From: Bog-473 sp035534235
GTDB lineage: Bacteria > Actinomycetota > Acidimicrobiia > Acidimicrobiales > RAAP-2
Assembly (NCBI GenBank): GCA_035534235.1
Contig: DATLSH010000038.1
Coordinates: 1 to 57,528, forward strand
Direction: 5' to 3'
DNA length: 57,528 bases
The translations under genes were made by a program, and so were the position numbers. Below the pieces are notes generated by a model. It did not search any database and was not told where the DNA came from. It saw only the letters and a list, made by a program, of their open reading frames with translations. Below are positions 16,303 through 24,090 of this stretch, piece by piece. Within the stretch, counting starts at the first letter, position 1, and every line of letters starts with the position of its first letter.

Positions 16303-16529
16303 GCAGATGTGCGTAGGGGGAGCTCTCGCTCCCGCACAGCCGCAGCAGCGTAAAGGAGCGCCTGGTGTACGTCCTCTGCCTTGAGCTGAGGGAACTCATT
16401 CGTGATCGCATCGACGGTCATGTCGTCCGCCACCATGGCCACCACCGTGGCAACCGGAATGCGGGTGCCCTGTATACACGGGGCACCACCCATGATCTGA
16501 TGGTCGATTGAGATCCGCTCAAAGGCCAT
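16299..16529 (-). CDS. DUF433 antitoxin-like protein
   Basis: A 76-residue DUF433 protein with the family pattern ISIDHQIMGGAPCIQGTRIPV, then a short helix-turn-helix-like region (DDMTVDAITNEFPQLKAEDV) ending in HQALLYAAAA. Such proteins are usually the antitoxin partner of DUF5615 PIN-like toxins. Its stop overlaps the start of the DUF5615 gene. With the toxin apparently broken, this would be an orphan antitoxin. ATG 16529 lies 7 bases after TAGGCT. Confidence 0.85.
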   Translation of the reverse strand: MAFERISIDHQIMGGAPCIQGTRIPVATVVAMVADDMTVDAITNEFPQLKAEDVHQALLYAAAAVRERELPLRTSA

Positions 16530-16536
16530 AATCCCA

Positions 16537-16542
16537 AGCCTA
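16537..16542 (-). promoter_or_regulatory. Probable -10 box of the DUF433 gene
   Basis: TAGGCT on the minus strand, 7 bases before ATG 16529. Confidence 0.5.
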
Positions 16543-16596
16543 CGCGCGTGACGGTCATGCCGGAGAGGCTGGCCGGTCCGTATGACAGCTGGCGCG

Positions 16597-16602
16597 TACT
16601 GT
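16597..16602 (+). promoter_or_regulatory. Probable -10 box of tag
   Basis: TACTGT then six bases then GTG 16609; this decides the start over an in-frame ATG at 16582. Confidence 0.55.
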
Positions 16603-16608
16603 CGTGCC

Positions 16609-17220
16609 GTGACTCCAGTGCCGGCGGGTGAGGATTTCGTGGCCGACGACCGGCCCCGCTGCGGGTGGGCCCAGGGACCGTGGAACGTCCCCTACCACGA
16701 CACCGAGTGGGGCGTGCCGGTGCACGACGACCGGACCCACTTTGAGTTCCTCGTGTTGGAGGGCGCCCAGGCCGGCTTGAGCTGGCTCACCATCCTCAAG
16801 CGGCGTGACGGTTACCGCAGGGCCTTCGCCGGATTCGACGTCGAGAAGGTGGCCCGGTTCACGCCGGCCCGGGTGGAGAAGTTGCTCCTGGACCCGGGCA
16901 TCATCCGCAACCGGGCCAAGGTGGAGGCCACCGTGCGCAACGCCCGTGCCTTCCTGGCCGTGGCCGAGGAGTTCGGTTCCTTCGACACCTATCTGTGGGG
17001 GTTCGTCGGAGGGAGCCCCCAGGTGAACCGGTGGCGTCGCCTGGACCAGTTGCCGGCGTTCACGCCCGTCTCCGAGGCGGTCAGCGCCAACCTGCGCCGG
17101 CGTGACTTCCGGTTCGTCGGGCCCACCGTCTGCTACTCCCACCTGCAGGCCGCCGGGCTCATCAACGACCACCTGATGAGCTGCTTCCGCTACGCCGAGC
17201 TCACAGCGGGCGCCGCATGA
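16609..17220 (+). CDS. tag: DNA-3-methyladenine glycosylase I
   Basis: A 203-residue base-excision repair enzyme that removes 3-methyladenine from alkylated DNA. RCGWAQGP, then YHDTEWGVPVHDD, is the family N-terminus. The zinc set of Tag is present as Cys18, His30, His188 and Cys192, the last pair in INDHLMSCFRY. LEGAQAGLSWLTILKRR contains the base-recognition Glu. GTG 16609 is chosen from the TACTGT box 6 bases upstream. The 3' end overlaps a convergent GNAT gene by 20 bases. Confidence 0.94.
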   Translation: MTPVPAGEDFVADDRPRCGWAQGPWNVPYHDTEWGVPVHDDRTHFEFLVLEGAQAGLSWLTILKRRDGYRRAFAGFDVEKVARFTPARVEKLLLDPGIIRNRAKVEATVRNARAFLAVAEEFGSFDTYLWGFVGGSPQVNRWRRLDQLPAFTPVSEAVSANLRRRDFRFVGPTVCYSHLQAAGLINDHLMSCFRYAELTAGAA

Positions 17221-17683
17221 GCACGCGGGCCCCGCCCCTGCCCATCACCGGATCCTCGGGCGGCAATCCCCGGGCGGCGTACCAGGCGTCGACCGGACCC
17301 ACGTCGGCGAACCCCTCCGACGCGTAGAAGGGGGCGTTCCAGGGCACGTCCCGGTAGGTGGCCAGGGTGATCTCGCGGTAGCCGTGCGTGGTCGCCCAGC
17401 CACACGCCGCCCGCACCAGGGCGCGCCCCCGGCCCTGACGGCCGTGCTCGGGGGGGACGGAGAGCTGTTCGATATGGACCCCTCCGGCCAGGAGGTCGAT
17501 ACGGCAGAAGCCGCCCGGTGGCTCTCCGCTGACCAGGATGGCCAGGGCGGCCGCCAGCTCTTCGACCGTGCCCGGTGGGGGCAACGGACCGATGCCCCAC
17601 GGCAGGAACATGGCGTCCGCCGCCTCTTCGAGGGCAGGGAGGAGTCCGAGCTCGTCGGGCCGCGCTTCCCGGACGTCGTCCAT
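17201..17683 (-). CDS. GNAT family N-acetyltransferase
   Basis: A 160-residue single GNAT domain. IEQLSVPPEHGRQGRGRALVRAA is motif A, with the acetyl-CoA pyrophosphate loop (Q/RxxGxG/A form). REITLATYRDVPWNAPFYASEGF is motif B, with the conserved Asn and Tyr. The substrate amine is unknown. ATG 17683 follows TACCGT at 5 bases. The gene is divergent from the quinone reductase gene and convergent with tag. Confidence 0.85.
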   Translation of the reverse strand: MDDVREARPDELGLLPALEEAADAMFLPWGIGPLPPPGTVEELAAALAILVSGEPPGGFCRIDLLAGGVHIEQLSVPPEHGRQGRGRALVRAACGWATTHGYREITLATYRDVPWNAPFYASEGFADVGPVDAWYAARGLPPEDPVMGRGGARVLMRRPL

Positions 17684-17688
17684 GGTCG

Positions 17689-17694
17689 ACGGTA
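17689..17694 (-). promoter_or_regulatory. Probable -10 box of the GNAT gene
   Basis: TACCGT on the minus strand, 5 bases before ATG 17683. Confidence 0.45.
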
Positions 17695-17737
17695 CCGCAG
17701 GGTGTAGGGCCCTCCACCGTGGTGGCCCAGTCCCCGT

Positions 17738-17743
17738 TAGCGT
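17738..17743 (+). promoter_or_regulatory. Probable -10 box of the quinone reductase gene
   Basis: TAGCGT lies 8 bases before GTG 17752. Confidence 0.45.
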
Positions 17744-17751
17744 CTTCTCTT

Positions 17752-18726
17752 GTGCGCGCCGTCGTCTGCCGGGAACTGGGGCCGCCCTCGCTGCTGGCGA
17801 TGGTGGAACTGCCCGATCCCGAACCGGGGCCGACGGGCGTGGTGGTGGCCGTCGAGGCGGCGGGCGTGAACTTCGTGGACGGCCTCTTCATCGCCGGCCA
17901 GTACCAGATCAAACCGCCGCTGCCCTTCACGCCGGGCAGCGAGGTGGCGGGGCGGGTCGCCCTGGTCGGGTCGGAGGTGGACGGGGTCCCCGTGGGCCAG
18001 CGGGTCATGGTCACCACCGGGCTCGGTGGCTACGCCAGCCATGTGGTCGCGCCAGCGCTCGCCCTGGTGCCGGTGCCCGAGCGGCTCAACGCCCCCCAGG
18101 CCGCCACCTTCACCCAGAGCTACTGCACCAGCCTCTTCGCCTTGCGCGACCGGGCCCACGCGCAGGCCGGCGAGAGCGTGCTGGTCCTGGGCGCCGGTGG
18201 CGGAATCGGCCTGGCCGCCATCGCGGTGGCCCGGGCCCTGGGGTGCCGGGTGGTCGGGGCCGCGTCGAGTGCGGACAAGCGCGCCGCCGCGCTGGCGGCG
18301 GGTGCCGAGGCGGTCATCGATACTTCGGCCGAGTCGGTGAAGGACGCGGCCCGGGCTTGGGCCGGCGGGACCGGTGTCGACGTGGTGGTCGACCCCATCG
18401 GTGGCCCGGCCGCCGAGCTGTCCTTGCGGGCTCTGGGCGACCGGGGCCGCTACCTGGTCGTCGGCTTCGCGTCGGGGGCCATCCCCTCGCTCCCGCTCAA
18501 TCAGGTCCTGCTGCGCAACCGCACCGTGCTCGGGGTTGACTGGGGCATCTGGTCGATGCAGCACGGAGCCGAGCAGAGGACGCTCATGGCCGACCTCATG
18601 GGCATGGTGGCCGCCGGATCCATCGAACCGGTACAGCCGGCCACCTACCCGCTGGAAGAGGTGGCGAGGGCGCTCCATGACCTCCTGGCCCGCCGGGTGG
18701 TGGGCAAGGTGGCGCTCATCCCCTGA
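17752..18726 (+). CDS. NADPH:quinone oxidoreductase family protein (zinc-free MDR)
   Basis: A 324-residue medium-chain dehydrogenase/reductase. The N-terminal GroES-like domain has AAGVNFVDGLFIAGQYQIKP and FTPGSEVAGRV. The Rossmann domain carries VLVLGAGGGIGLAAIAVA and VVDPIGGPAAEL. No zinc-binding cysteine set is seen, which places it with quinone reductase and enoyl reductase-like members using NADPH. The substrate is unknown. GTG 17752 gives the normal family N-terminus (VRAVVCRELG). Confidence 0.9.
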   Translation: MRAVVCRELGPPSLLAMVELPDPEPGPTGVVVAVEAAGVNFVDGLFIAGQYQIKPPLPFTPGSEVAGRVALVGSEVDGVPVGQRVMVTTGLGGYASHVVAPALALVPVPERLNAPQAATFTQSYCTSLFALRDRAHAQAGESVLVLGAGGGIGLAAIAVARALGCRVVGAASSADKRAAALAAGAEAVIDTSAESVKDAARAWAGGTGVDVVVDPIGGPAAELSLRALGDRGRYLVVGFASGAIPSLPLNQVLLRNRTVLGVDWGIWSMQHGAEQRTLMADLMGMVAAGSIEPVQPATYPLEEVARALHDLLARRVVGKVALIP

Positions 18727-18738
18727 GTGCGACCAGGC

Positions 18739-19302
18739 TCAGTGCGCCGCCACCTGCAGGGGGAAGGAGCAGTGGCCGTCCACCAGCAGCGTGTAGTTCC
18801 CGGCGGGCACCCGCGTGGTGCTCCGGGGTCGCACCTGCGCCCAGGATCCGGCACCCGACACCGTGGCGTTGGGATGGAGCTGCGCGAACCCCAGAGCGGG
18901 GCAGTTGAGGGTCTGCACGCCGGGCCACACGTTGCGATGGTGGTTGTCGAGGACGGCGAACCCCATGGACCCGCAGGGACCGACCTGCAGGGCGGTGGAG
19001 GTGGGACCGGGCGCCGCGCCGGCGTAGGGGGCCACGAAGTCACAGGGCACCGCCGCCTGGTTGCGCACCACGAAGTTGATGGTCAGGACATCGCCCGGAT
19101 GGAGGGTCAATTTGTTGACCACAATGAGGACGGAGGTGGTCTTGCTGGAGCACTCCCAGAACGTGCGATGTCCGACTTGGACCAGCTTGGGCGCGGCATG
19201 GGCCTTCCCGCCCTTTTGGGACGCCGATGCCGGCACGGCGCCCCAGCCCATCATCACCGCGGCCAGGGCGGCCACCAGCCACGTTCGCACGCTGCTCACC
19301 AT
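18739..19302 (-). CDS. Secreted protein of unknown function
   Basis: A 187-residue protein with an N-terminal signal peptide (RTWLVAALAAVMMGWGAVPASA) and predicted export by Sec. The mature part is beta-rich with cysteines (WECSSK, PCDF, GPCG, NCPA, GHCSF) that could form disulfides, suggesting an extracellular sandwich domain. The repeated pattern of long hydrophobic strands recalls DUF4232-like or Ig-like proteins, but I do not recognise the family. It is convergent with the quinone reductase gene, 12 bases away. Confidence 0.6.
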   Translation of the reverse strand: MVSSVRTWLVAALAAVMMGWGAVPASASQKGGKAHAAPKLVQVGHRTFWECSSKTTSVLIVVNKLTLHPGDVLTINFVVRNQAAVPCDFVAPYAGAAPGPTSTALQVGPCGSMGFAVLDNHHRNVWPGVQTLNCPALGFAQLHPNATVSGAGSWAQVRPRSTTRVPAGNYTLLVDGHCSFPLQVAAH

Positions 19303-19366
19303 GGGCTACAGCCTGCCCGACCCGGGCCCGCCACGCCCGTCAGCACCCGGCCGCCCGGCCGCCCGG

Positions 19367-20473
19367 TCACGCTCGAAAGGCCGGGATCACTTGGGTGCCC
19401 ATGAGCTCAATGGTCTGCAGGACCGACTCGTGGGAGATCTTGTAGGGGTTCACCAGGCAGAGGAGGAGGTCGACCCCGGCCTCCTCGTACCGCCGGCAGG
19501 CCTCGAGGCACTCCTCGGGCGTCCCCAGGACGCAGGCGTTGGCCTCCACCAGGTACTCCAGGCTGAGCAGGTCGAGCATGCCCTGATCGTCGTGGCTCTT
19601 CATTTCGGCGGCGTAGGCGTAATTGCCGAGCTCCTGGTTGCGCTCGGCCATCATTTCGGTGAGCGTGGCGATCTGGCGGGCACCTGTCCTGGGGTACCAC
19701 TCGAACGACTCCCGGGCGTTGGTCATGGCCTCGTTCCGATCGGGAGCACAGATGGCCATGGTGAAGGTGGCCGCCTGGTTGTTGACGAAGGCGCCGATCG
19801 GTGCGGTGCAGCCGGCCACCGCCTCCCGGTAGATGTCGATCTTGCGCCGCACCTCGGACGGCGGCAGGCCGACGGCGAACGAGCACAGGCCCAAGCCGAG
19901 CCGACCCACCTGGGCGTGGCCGTCATCGGCGGTGGTGGCTCCCCACAGGGGAGGGTGGGGCTTCTGCAGGGGCTTGGGCTGCACCCGGCGCCGCGGCATC
20001 TGCCAGTACTGGCCCGAGAACTCGTACTCCTCGTTGGTCCAGCAGCCCACCACGTGCTCAATCGCCTCCTGCCACATCTGACGGCTCTCGGCGGGGTCGA
20101 TGCCGAAGCCTTCCAGCTCGGCCCGGGTGGCCGAGCGCCCCGTGCCCAGGTCGACGCGACCCCCGGAGAGGAGGTCGAGGACGGCCACCGACTCGGCGGT
20201 CCGCACCGGGTGGTTGTAGGGCTTGGGCATCAGGCGCACGCCGTAGCCCAGGCGGATCCGCTCCGTGCGCGCCGCGATGGCGCCGTAAAGCACCTCCGGA
20301 TTCGAGCAGTGCGAGTACTCCTGCAGGAAATGGTGCTCCACCGTCCAGAAGGCGTCCCACCCGAAGCGGTCGCCGGCCACCGCCTGCTCCAGGGCGTTTC
20401 GGTAGGCGATGAGCTCGCTGTCGGGCTCCCAAGGGCGGGGGACGGGGATCTCGTAGAACAGGGCGAACTTCAC
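19367..20473 (-). CDS. LLM class flavin- or F420-dependent oxidoreductase
   Basis: A 368-residue bacterial luciferase-family protein. VKFALFYEIPVPRPW, then FWTVEHHFLQEYSHCSNPEVLYGAIAA with the His-His pair, matches the FMN-dependent alkanal monooxygenase-like branch more closely than the other two LLM proteins in the window. LLSGGRVDLGTGRSATRAE is the phosphate-binding segment. Length is close to luciferase alpha chains. The GTG start (20473) has AGGAG 11 bases upstream; longer forms lack support. Divergent from an SDR gene. Substrate unknown. Confidence 0.87.
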   Translation of the reverse strand: MKFALFYEIPVPRPWEPDSELIAYRNALEQAVAGDRFGWDAFWTVEHHFLQEYSHCSNPEVLYGAIAARTERIRLGYGVRLMPKPYNHPVRTAESVAVLDLLSGGRVDLGTGRSATRAELEGFGIDPAESRQMWQEAIEHVVGCWTNEEYEFSGQYWQMPRRRVQPKPLQKPHPPLWGATTADDGHAQVGRLGLGLCSFAVGLPPSEVRRKIDIYREAVAGCTAPIGAFVNNQAATFTMAICAPDRNEAMTNARESFEWYPRTGARQIATLTEMMAERNQELGNYAYAAEMKSHDDQGMLDLLSLEYLVEANACVLGTPEECLEACRRYEEAGVDLLLCLVNPYKISHESVLQTIELMGTQVIPAFRA

Positions 20474-20574
20474 GGGGTCGGTCTCTCCTACGGGTTCGTC
20501 CAGTGGGCACGGGACCTGCGGCCAACTCCTATCATTCTGCCTCGTCGGGTGCAACCGACCCGGGAGGAGACGAC

Positions 20575-21387
20575 GTGCGCGGACTGCAGGGCCGGACCTA
20601 CATCGTCACCGGCGCGGCGTCGGGCATCGGCCTGGCCACGGCGGCCCGCCTGCTCGAAGAGGGTGCCCGCGTCATGGGCGCCGACATCGCCGGGCCGCCT
20701 CCGGTGCCCGGCCCTCACGGTGCGGGCGACCACTGGGCCTTCACCCATGTCGACGTCACTGACGAGGCCTCCGTGGAGCAACTGGTCCGCGCCGCGGTGG
20801 TCTTCGGCGGCGCCGTGGACGGTCTGGTCAACGCCGCCGGCGTGGCCGGCGGGGGCCCGGTCCATTCCCTCCCCTCGGCCGAATGGGCGCGGGTGATCGC
20901 CGTCAACCTGACCGGGACCTTCCTGACGGCCAAGCACGTCATCGCCCAGATGCTGACCCAGCCCGCGGCCGACAGGCGCCGCGGGTCGGTGGTGACCGTG
21001 GCCAGTATCGAGGGCCTCGAGGGCACGGCGGGAGGGAGTTCGTACAGCGCGTCCAAGGGGGGCGTCGTGGTGCTGACCAAGAACATGGCCATCGACTACG
21101 CCGGGCGCGGCATCCGGGTCAACGCCCTCTGCCCGGGGTTCATAGAGACACCGATGACCGCGGGGATCTTCGGCGGCCCGGGCATGGAGGGCGCCCTGGC
21201 CGGCATCATCGCCGAGCACAAACTCGGGCGCATGGGGCGGCCCGAGGAGATTGCCGCCGCGGCCGCCTTCCTGCTTTCCGACGATGCCTCGTTCATCACC
21301 GGCCACGCGCTCCCCGTCGACGGCGGCTACACGGCGGGGCGCGACCACGGGATCACCGCCATGCTGGGGCTCTCCGGGCCCGAGTGA
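20575..21387 (+). CDS. SDR family oxidoreductase
   Basis: A 270-residue classical SDR. IVTGAASGIGLATA binds the dinucleotide, NAAGVAGGG is the NAG-type motif, and SYSASKGG holds the catalytic Tyr and Lys, with the catalytic Ser in VASIEG upstream. The C-terminus (SFITGHALPVDGGY) is standard. Asp after strand 2 (GADIAG) favours NAD(H). GTG 20575 is preceded by GGAGGAG (20563-20569), so this gene has a leader, with a TATCAT box at 20530-20535. Substrate unknown. Confidence 0.88.
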   Translation: MRGLQGRTYIVTGAASGIGLATAARLLEEGARVMGADIAGPPPVPGPHGAGDHWAFTHVDVTDEASVEQLVRAAVVFGGAVDGLVNAAGVAGGGPVHSLPSAEWARVIAVNLTGTFLTAKHVIAQMLTQPAADRRRGSVVTVASIEGLEGTAGGSSYSASKGGVVVLTKNMAIDYAGRGIRVNALCPGFIETPMTAGIFGGPGMEGALAGIIAEHKLGRMGRPEEIAAAAAFLLSDDASFITGHALPVDGGYTAGRDHGITAMLGLSGPE

Positions 21388-21414
21388 CCTCCCGGACCAC
21401 GGCCTTACGGGAGG

Positions 21415-22479
21415 TCAGCCCACCACCAGGCGGCCGCCGGTGTAATCGAAGATCACCCAGCCGTAGCGGGCCAGCTGATCGGAGCCCAGCAGGCCCTCTA
21501 TGCCACCCGAGCTGATGGGACCGAAGTCGGTCTCACCGATCAGCTGGGGGTGGAGCATCACGCCCGGGAGTGACCACGGCCCGCTGTGCACCAGCGGCAC
21601 CGTGATGACCGAGCACACCGTGGACTGGCGCTGCGCCAGTTCGCTCCCGGCCAACTTCTCGACCTTGGCCGCGAAGGTGACGACCACGCTCTGCGACGAG
21701 CCGGTGTCCACGACGAAGCCCCGGTACGGGCCGCGCCCGAAGCGCAGCCGCACGTTGAGCGCCACGTTGCCCGGAGCCAGCGTCACGATGAGGGGGACCG
21801 TCGTCCCCGCCCGCCCCCCGGTCAGGACGGCGGGCGGGGGCGGGCCGGTCGGCCCTCGGACCGGGATGGACTGCCCGGGCACCGGTCCCTCCGGCCCGCC
21901 GAAGGTGAGGGTCTGGGCCTCAAAATCCATGCGCAGGGCGCCGAAACGGCTCAGGACGTCCGAGCCGAGCAGGCCCACCGGGTCGCCCCGCCTGCCGATG
22001 CCGGGCAGCGTGGCCGCCGTGAGGAGCTGAGGGGCCAGAGTGACCCCGGCCACCGACCATCCCTTGACATCGACCGGCTGCGCCCTGCCCGTGCAGCCCA
22101 GGCCGGCGAACTCAACCGACGGCCCGTCCGGGGCCAGGTGCAACCGGTCGGCCAGCGCGGTGTCGATGGTCGACTGCCCGGCACCGGTGTCGATCACGAA
22201 GGGGTAGGGGCCCTTCCCCTCAAGGCAGACATTGACCATTTCGGCCACCTGCCCGGACACCGTGCTCACGGTGATGGGAACGCGCGCGGCCCCGCCGCCG
22301 AGAGCCACGGCCCCCCCGCAGCCCGCCGCAGCCGACGGGAGGGCGAACATCACCTCGGGCTCGACGGTAACGCCGGTCCGGCTGCAGGAGGACAACAGGA
22401 GCCCGATGGCCACCACGGCCGACCACGCCCCCGGGCCGTGCCATCGCACCCGTCCCCGCCGGCGCCCCCTCCCCCTCAC
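21415..22479 (-). CDS. Lipoprotein with two retropepsin-like aspartyl protease domains
   Basis: A 354-residue protein. A hydrophobic segment followed by LLLSSC (Cys32) forms a lipobox, so it is probably anchored outside the membrane. Two homologous halves each carry a DTG active-site motif: FVIDTGAGQST (97-99) and FVVDTGSSQSV (258-260). Each also has a GLLGSD flap-end motif (169-174 and near the C-terminus). Single-domain retropepsin-like proteins dimerise, so tandem copies may work as one protease, as in pepsin-like folds. The GTG start overlaps the glycosyltransferase stop, making it the last gene of the glycan operon. Substrate unknown. Confidence 0.8.
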   Translation of the reverse strand: MRGRGRRRGRVRWHGPGAWSAVVAIGLLLSSCSRTGVTVEPEVMFALPSAAAGCGGAVALGGGAARVPITVSTVSGQVAEMVNVCLEGKGPYPFVIDTGAGQSTIDTALADRLHLAPDGPSVEFAGLGCTGRAQPVDVKGWSVAGVTLAPQLLTAATLPGIGRRGDPVGLLGSDVLSRFGALRMDFEAQTLTFGGPEGPVPGQSIPVRGPTGPPPPAVLTGGRAGTTVPLIVTLAPGNVALNVRLRFGRGPYRGFVVDTGSSQSVVVTFAAKVEKLAGSELAQRQSTVCSVITVPLVHSGPWSLPGVMLHPQLIGETDFGPISSGGIEGLLGSDQLARYGWVIFDYTGGRLVVG

Positions 22480-23363
22480 GGCTCCTGCCGGGCCAGCGCC
22501 AGGCGCAGGCTGGCCATGACCATGCGCAGCCCCAGGACGGCCGCCGCGAAGGGCAGCGCGGCCCGCCGCCAGCCGCTGGTGGTGCGGATGGTGAAACGCA
22601 GGGCCGAGCGATGGTGCGCCACCATCATGCGATAAGGGTGGCGGGCGGTGCTCACCCCTTGAATGTGGGTCACGCCGGCCGCTCCCCCGAACCCGACGCC
22701 CCAACCGGCCTGGTGGGCCCGCCAGCACAGGTCCATGTCCTCGGCATACATGAAGTAGGCCTCGTCGAACCCCCCCAACTCCTCAAGGGCGGCCCGGCGG
22801 GCCAGGAAGCACGAGCCCGATATCCATCCCGCCTCGACCACACCGTCACCGACCGGGGCACCCGGGTTGTAGCGCCTGGTGAACCGGTTGGCGGGGTTGA
22901 ATTGGGCCAGGAGCGCGTGGCCGGCGGCGTCGACAAAGGAGGGGAAGCGGCGCACCGAGGGGTAGACGTCCCCGTCTTCGGTGAAGATACGCGGGCCCAC
23001 CAAGGCCCAGGATGGTCGCTCTTCCAGCACCCGCCGCAGGGCCGGGAGCGCTCCGGGGTGGACCTTGAGGTCAGGGTTCGACACCAGCACCCACTCGGGC
23101 TCGGGTGATCCGCCCGCCAGAGCGGCCAAGCCCCGGTTGGCCCCCGCGCCGAACCCGATGTTGCGCCCCGGGCGGACCACGCGCACCACCGGAGCCGGAG
23201 CGTCGCTGATCAGGGACGAGAGCGCCACGGTGGCGCTGCCCTCCCCCCCGTTCTCCACCACGATCACCGGGTCCGCCCCGTCATCGAGCAAGGAGCGCAC
23301 GCAACTCGCCAGCAGCGGGCCGGCATTGTGGTCCACTACCACAGCCGCGATCGGGCCAGGCAC
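22476..23363 (-). CDS. Family 2 glycosyltransferase, rhamnosyltransferase-like
   Basis: A 295-residue GT2 protein. IAAVVVDHNAGPLLASCVRSLL is the nucleotide-binding start, RPGRNIGFGAGANRGLAAL the conserved loop and VSNPDLKVHPGALPAL the metal-binding region. MYAEDMDLCWRAHQAGWG carries the catalytic ED motif of WbbL-like rhamnosyltransferases. With dTDP-rhamnose genes in the same operon, rhamnosyl transfer is a fair inference; acceptor unknown. GTG start; 7 bases after the preceding GT2 gene. Confidence 0.85.
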   Translation of the reverse strand: MPGPIAAVVVDHNAGPLLASCVRSLLDDGADPVIVVENGGEGSATVALSSLISDAPAPVVRVVRPGRNIGFGAGANRGLAALAGGSPEPEWVLVSNPDLKVHPGALPALRRVLEERPSWALVGPRIFTEDGDVYPSVRRFPSFVDAAGHALLAQFNPANRFTRRYNPGAPVGDGVVEAGWISGSCFLARRAALEELGGFDEAYFMYAEDMDLCWRAHQAGWGVGFGGAAGVTHIQGVSTARHPYRMMVAHHRSALRFTIRTTSGWRRAALPFAAAVLGLRMVMASLRLALARQEP

Positions 23364-23370
23364 GCCGGGC

Positions 23371-24090
23371 TCAGTAATCCTTGGTGAAGCGGTAGCGGAT
23401 CAGGGCGGCCAACGCGCTGAACCCGTCGCGCCAGGTGATCTTCTTTCCCTCATCCGGCTCCCGGCCGGCGTAGGAGATCGGCACCTCATAAATTCGGTGG
23501 CCCCGGCGCAGCACCTTGGCGGTGATCTCGGGCTCGAATTCGAAGCGGTTCGACACGATGGTCAGGCCCTCCAGCACCTGGGCGTCGAACACCTTGTAGC
23601 AGGTCTCCATGTCCGAGAGGGTCGAGCTGTAGAGGACATTGGTCAGCAGGGACAGGAGGCGGTTGCCCAGCCAGTGCAGGGGCATCATGTTCTTGCGCTC
23701 GCCCGTGAACCGGCTGCCGTAAACCACCCGGGCCTTGCCCTTGAGGATGGGTTCGAGGAGTCGGGGCCAGTCGTCGGGGTCGTACTCCAGGTCGGCGTCC
23801 TGAATCATGACCAGGTCGCCGCGGGCCTCGGCCAGGCCGGTCCGGATGGCCGCCCCCTTGCCCTGGTTGTGCGGGTGGCTCATGACGCGCACCGTCGAGT
23901 CCTCTAGCGCGTGCAGCACCTTGTCCGTGCCGTCGTTCGATCCGTCGTCCACCACGATGATCTGCAGGACCACCGGCAGCTCGACGGCGCGCATGCGCCG
24001 GATGATCTCGGCCACGGTCGCCCGCTCGTTGAACACCGGCATGATGACTGTGAGCGTGTCGAAGGTCCGCTGGGGGGGCAGTTCGGTCAT
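23371..24090 (-). CDS. Family 2 glycosyltransferase, dolichyl-phosphate mannose synthase-like
   Basis: A 239-residue GT2 enzyme. VIMPVFNERATVAEIIRR, VVDDGSNDGT and VMIQDADLEYDPDDWP (DxD) are the diagnostic segments. FEFEPEITAKVLRRGHRIYEVPI is typical of polyprenyl-phosphate glycosyltransferases. There are no C-terminal membrane segments. It likely loads a sugar on polyprenyl phosphate. The ATG at 24090 overlaps the stop of the UXS-like gene (ATGA). Confidence 0.88.
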   Translation of the reverse strand: MTELPPQRTFDTLTVIMPVFNERATVAEIIRRMRAVELPVVLQIIVVDDGSNDGTDKVLHALEDSTVRVMSHPHNQGKGAAIRTGLAEARGDLVMIQDADLEYDPDDWPRLLEPILKGKARVVYGSRFTGERKNMMPLHWLGNRLLSLLTNVLYSSTLSDMETCYKVFDAQVLEGLTIVSNRFEFEPEITAKVLRRGHRIYEVPISYAGREPDEGKKITWRDGFSALAALIRYRFTKDY

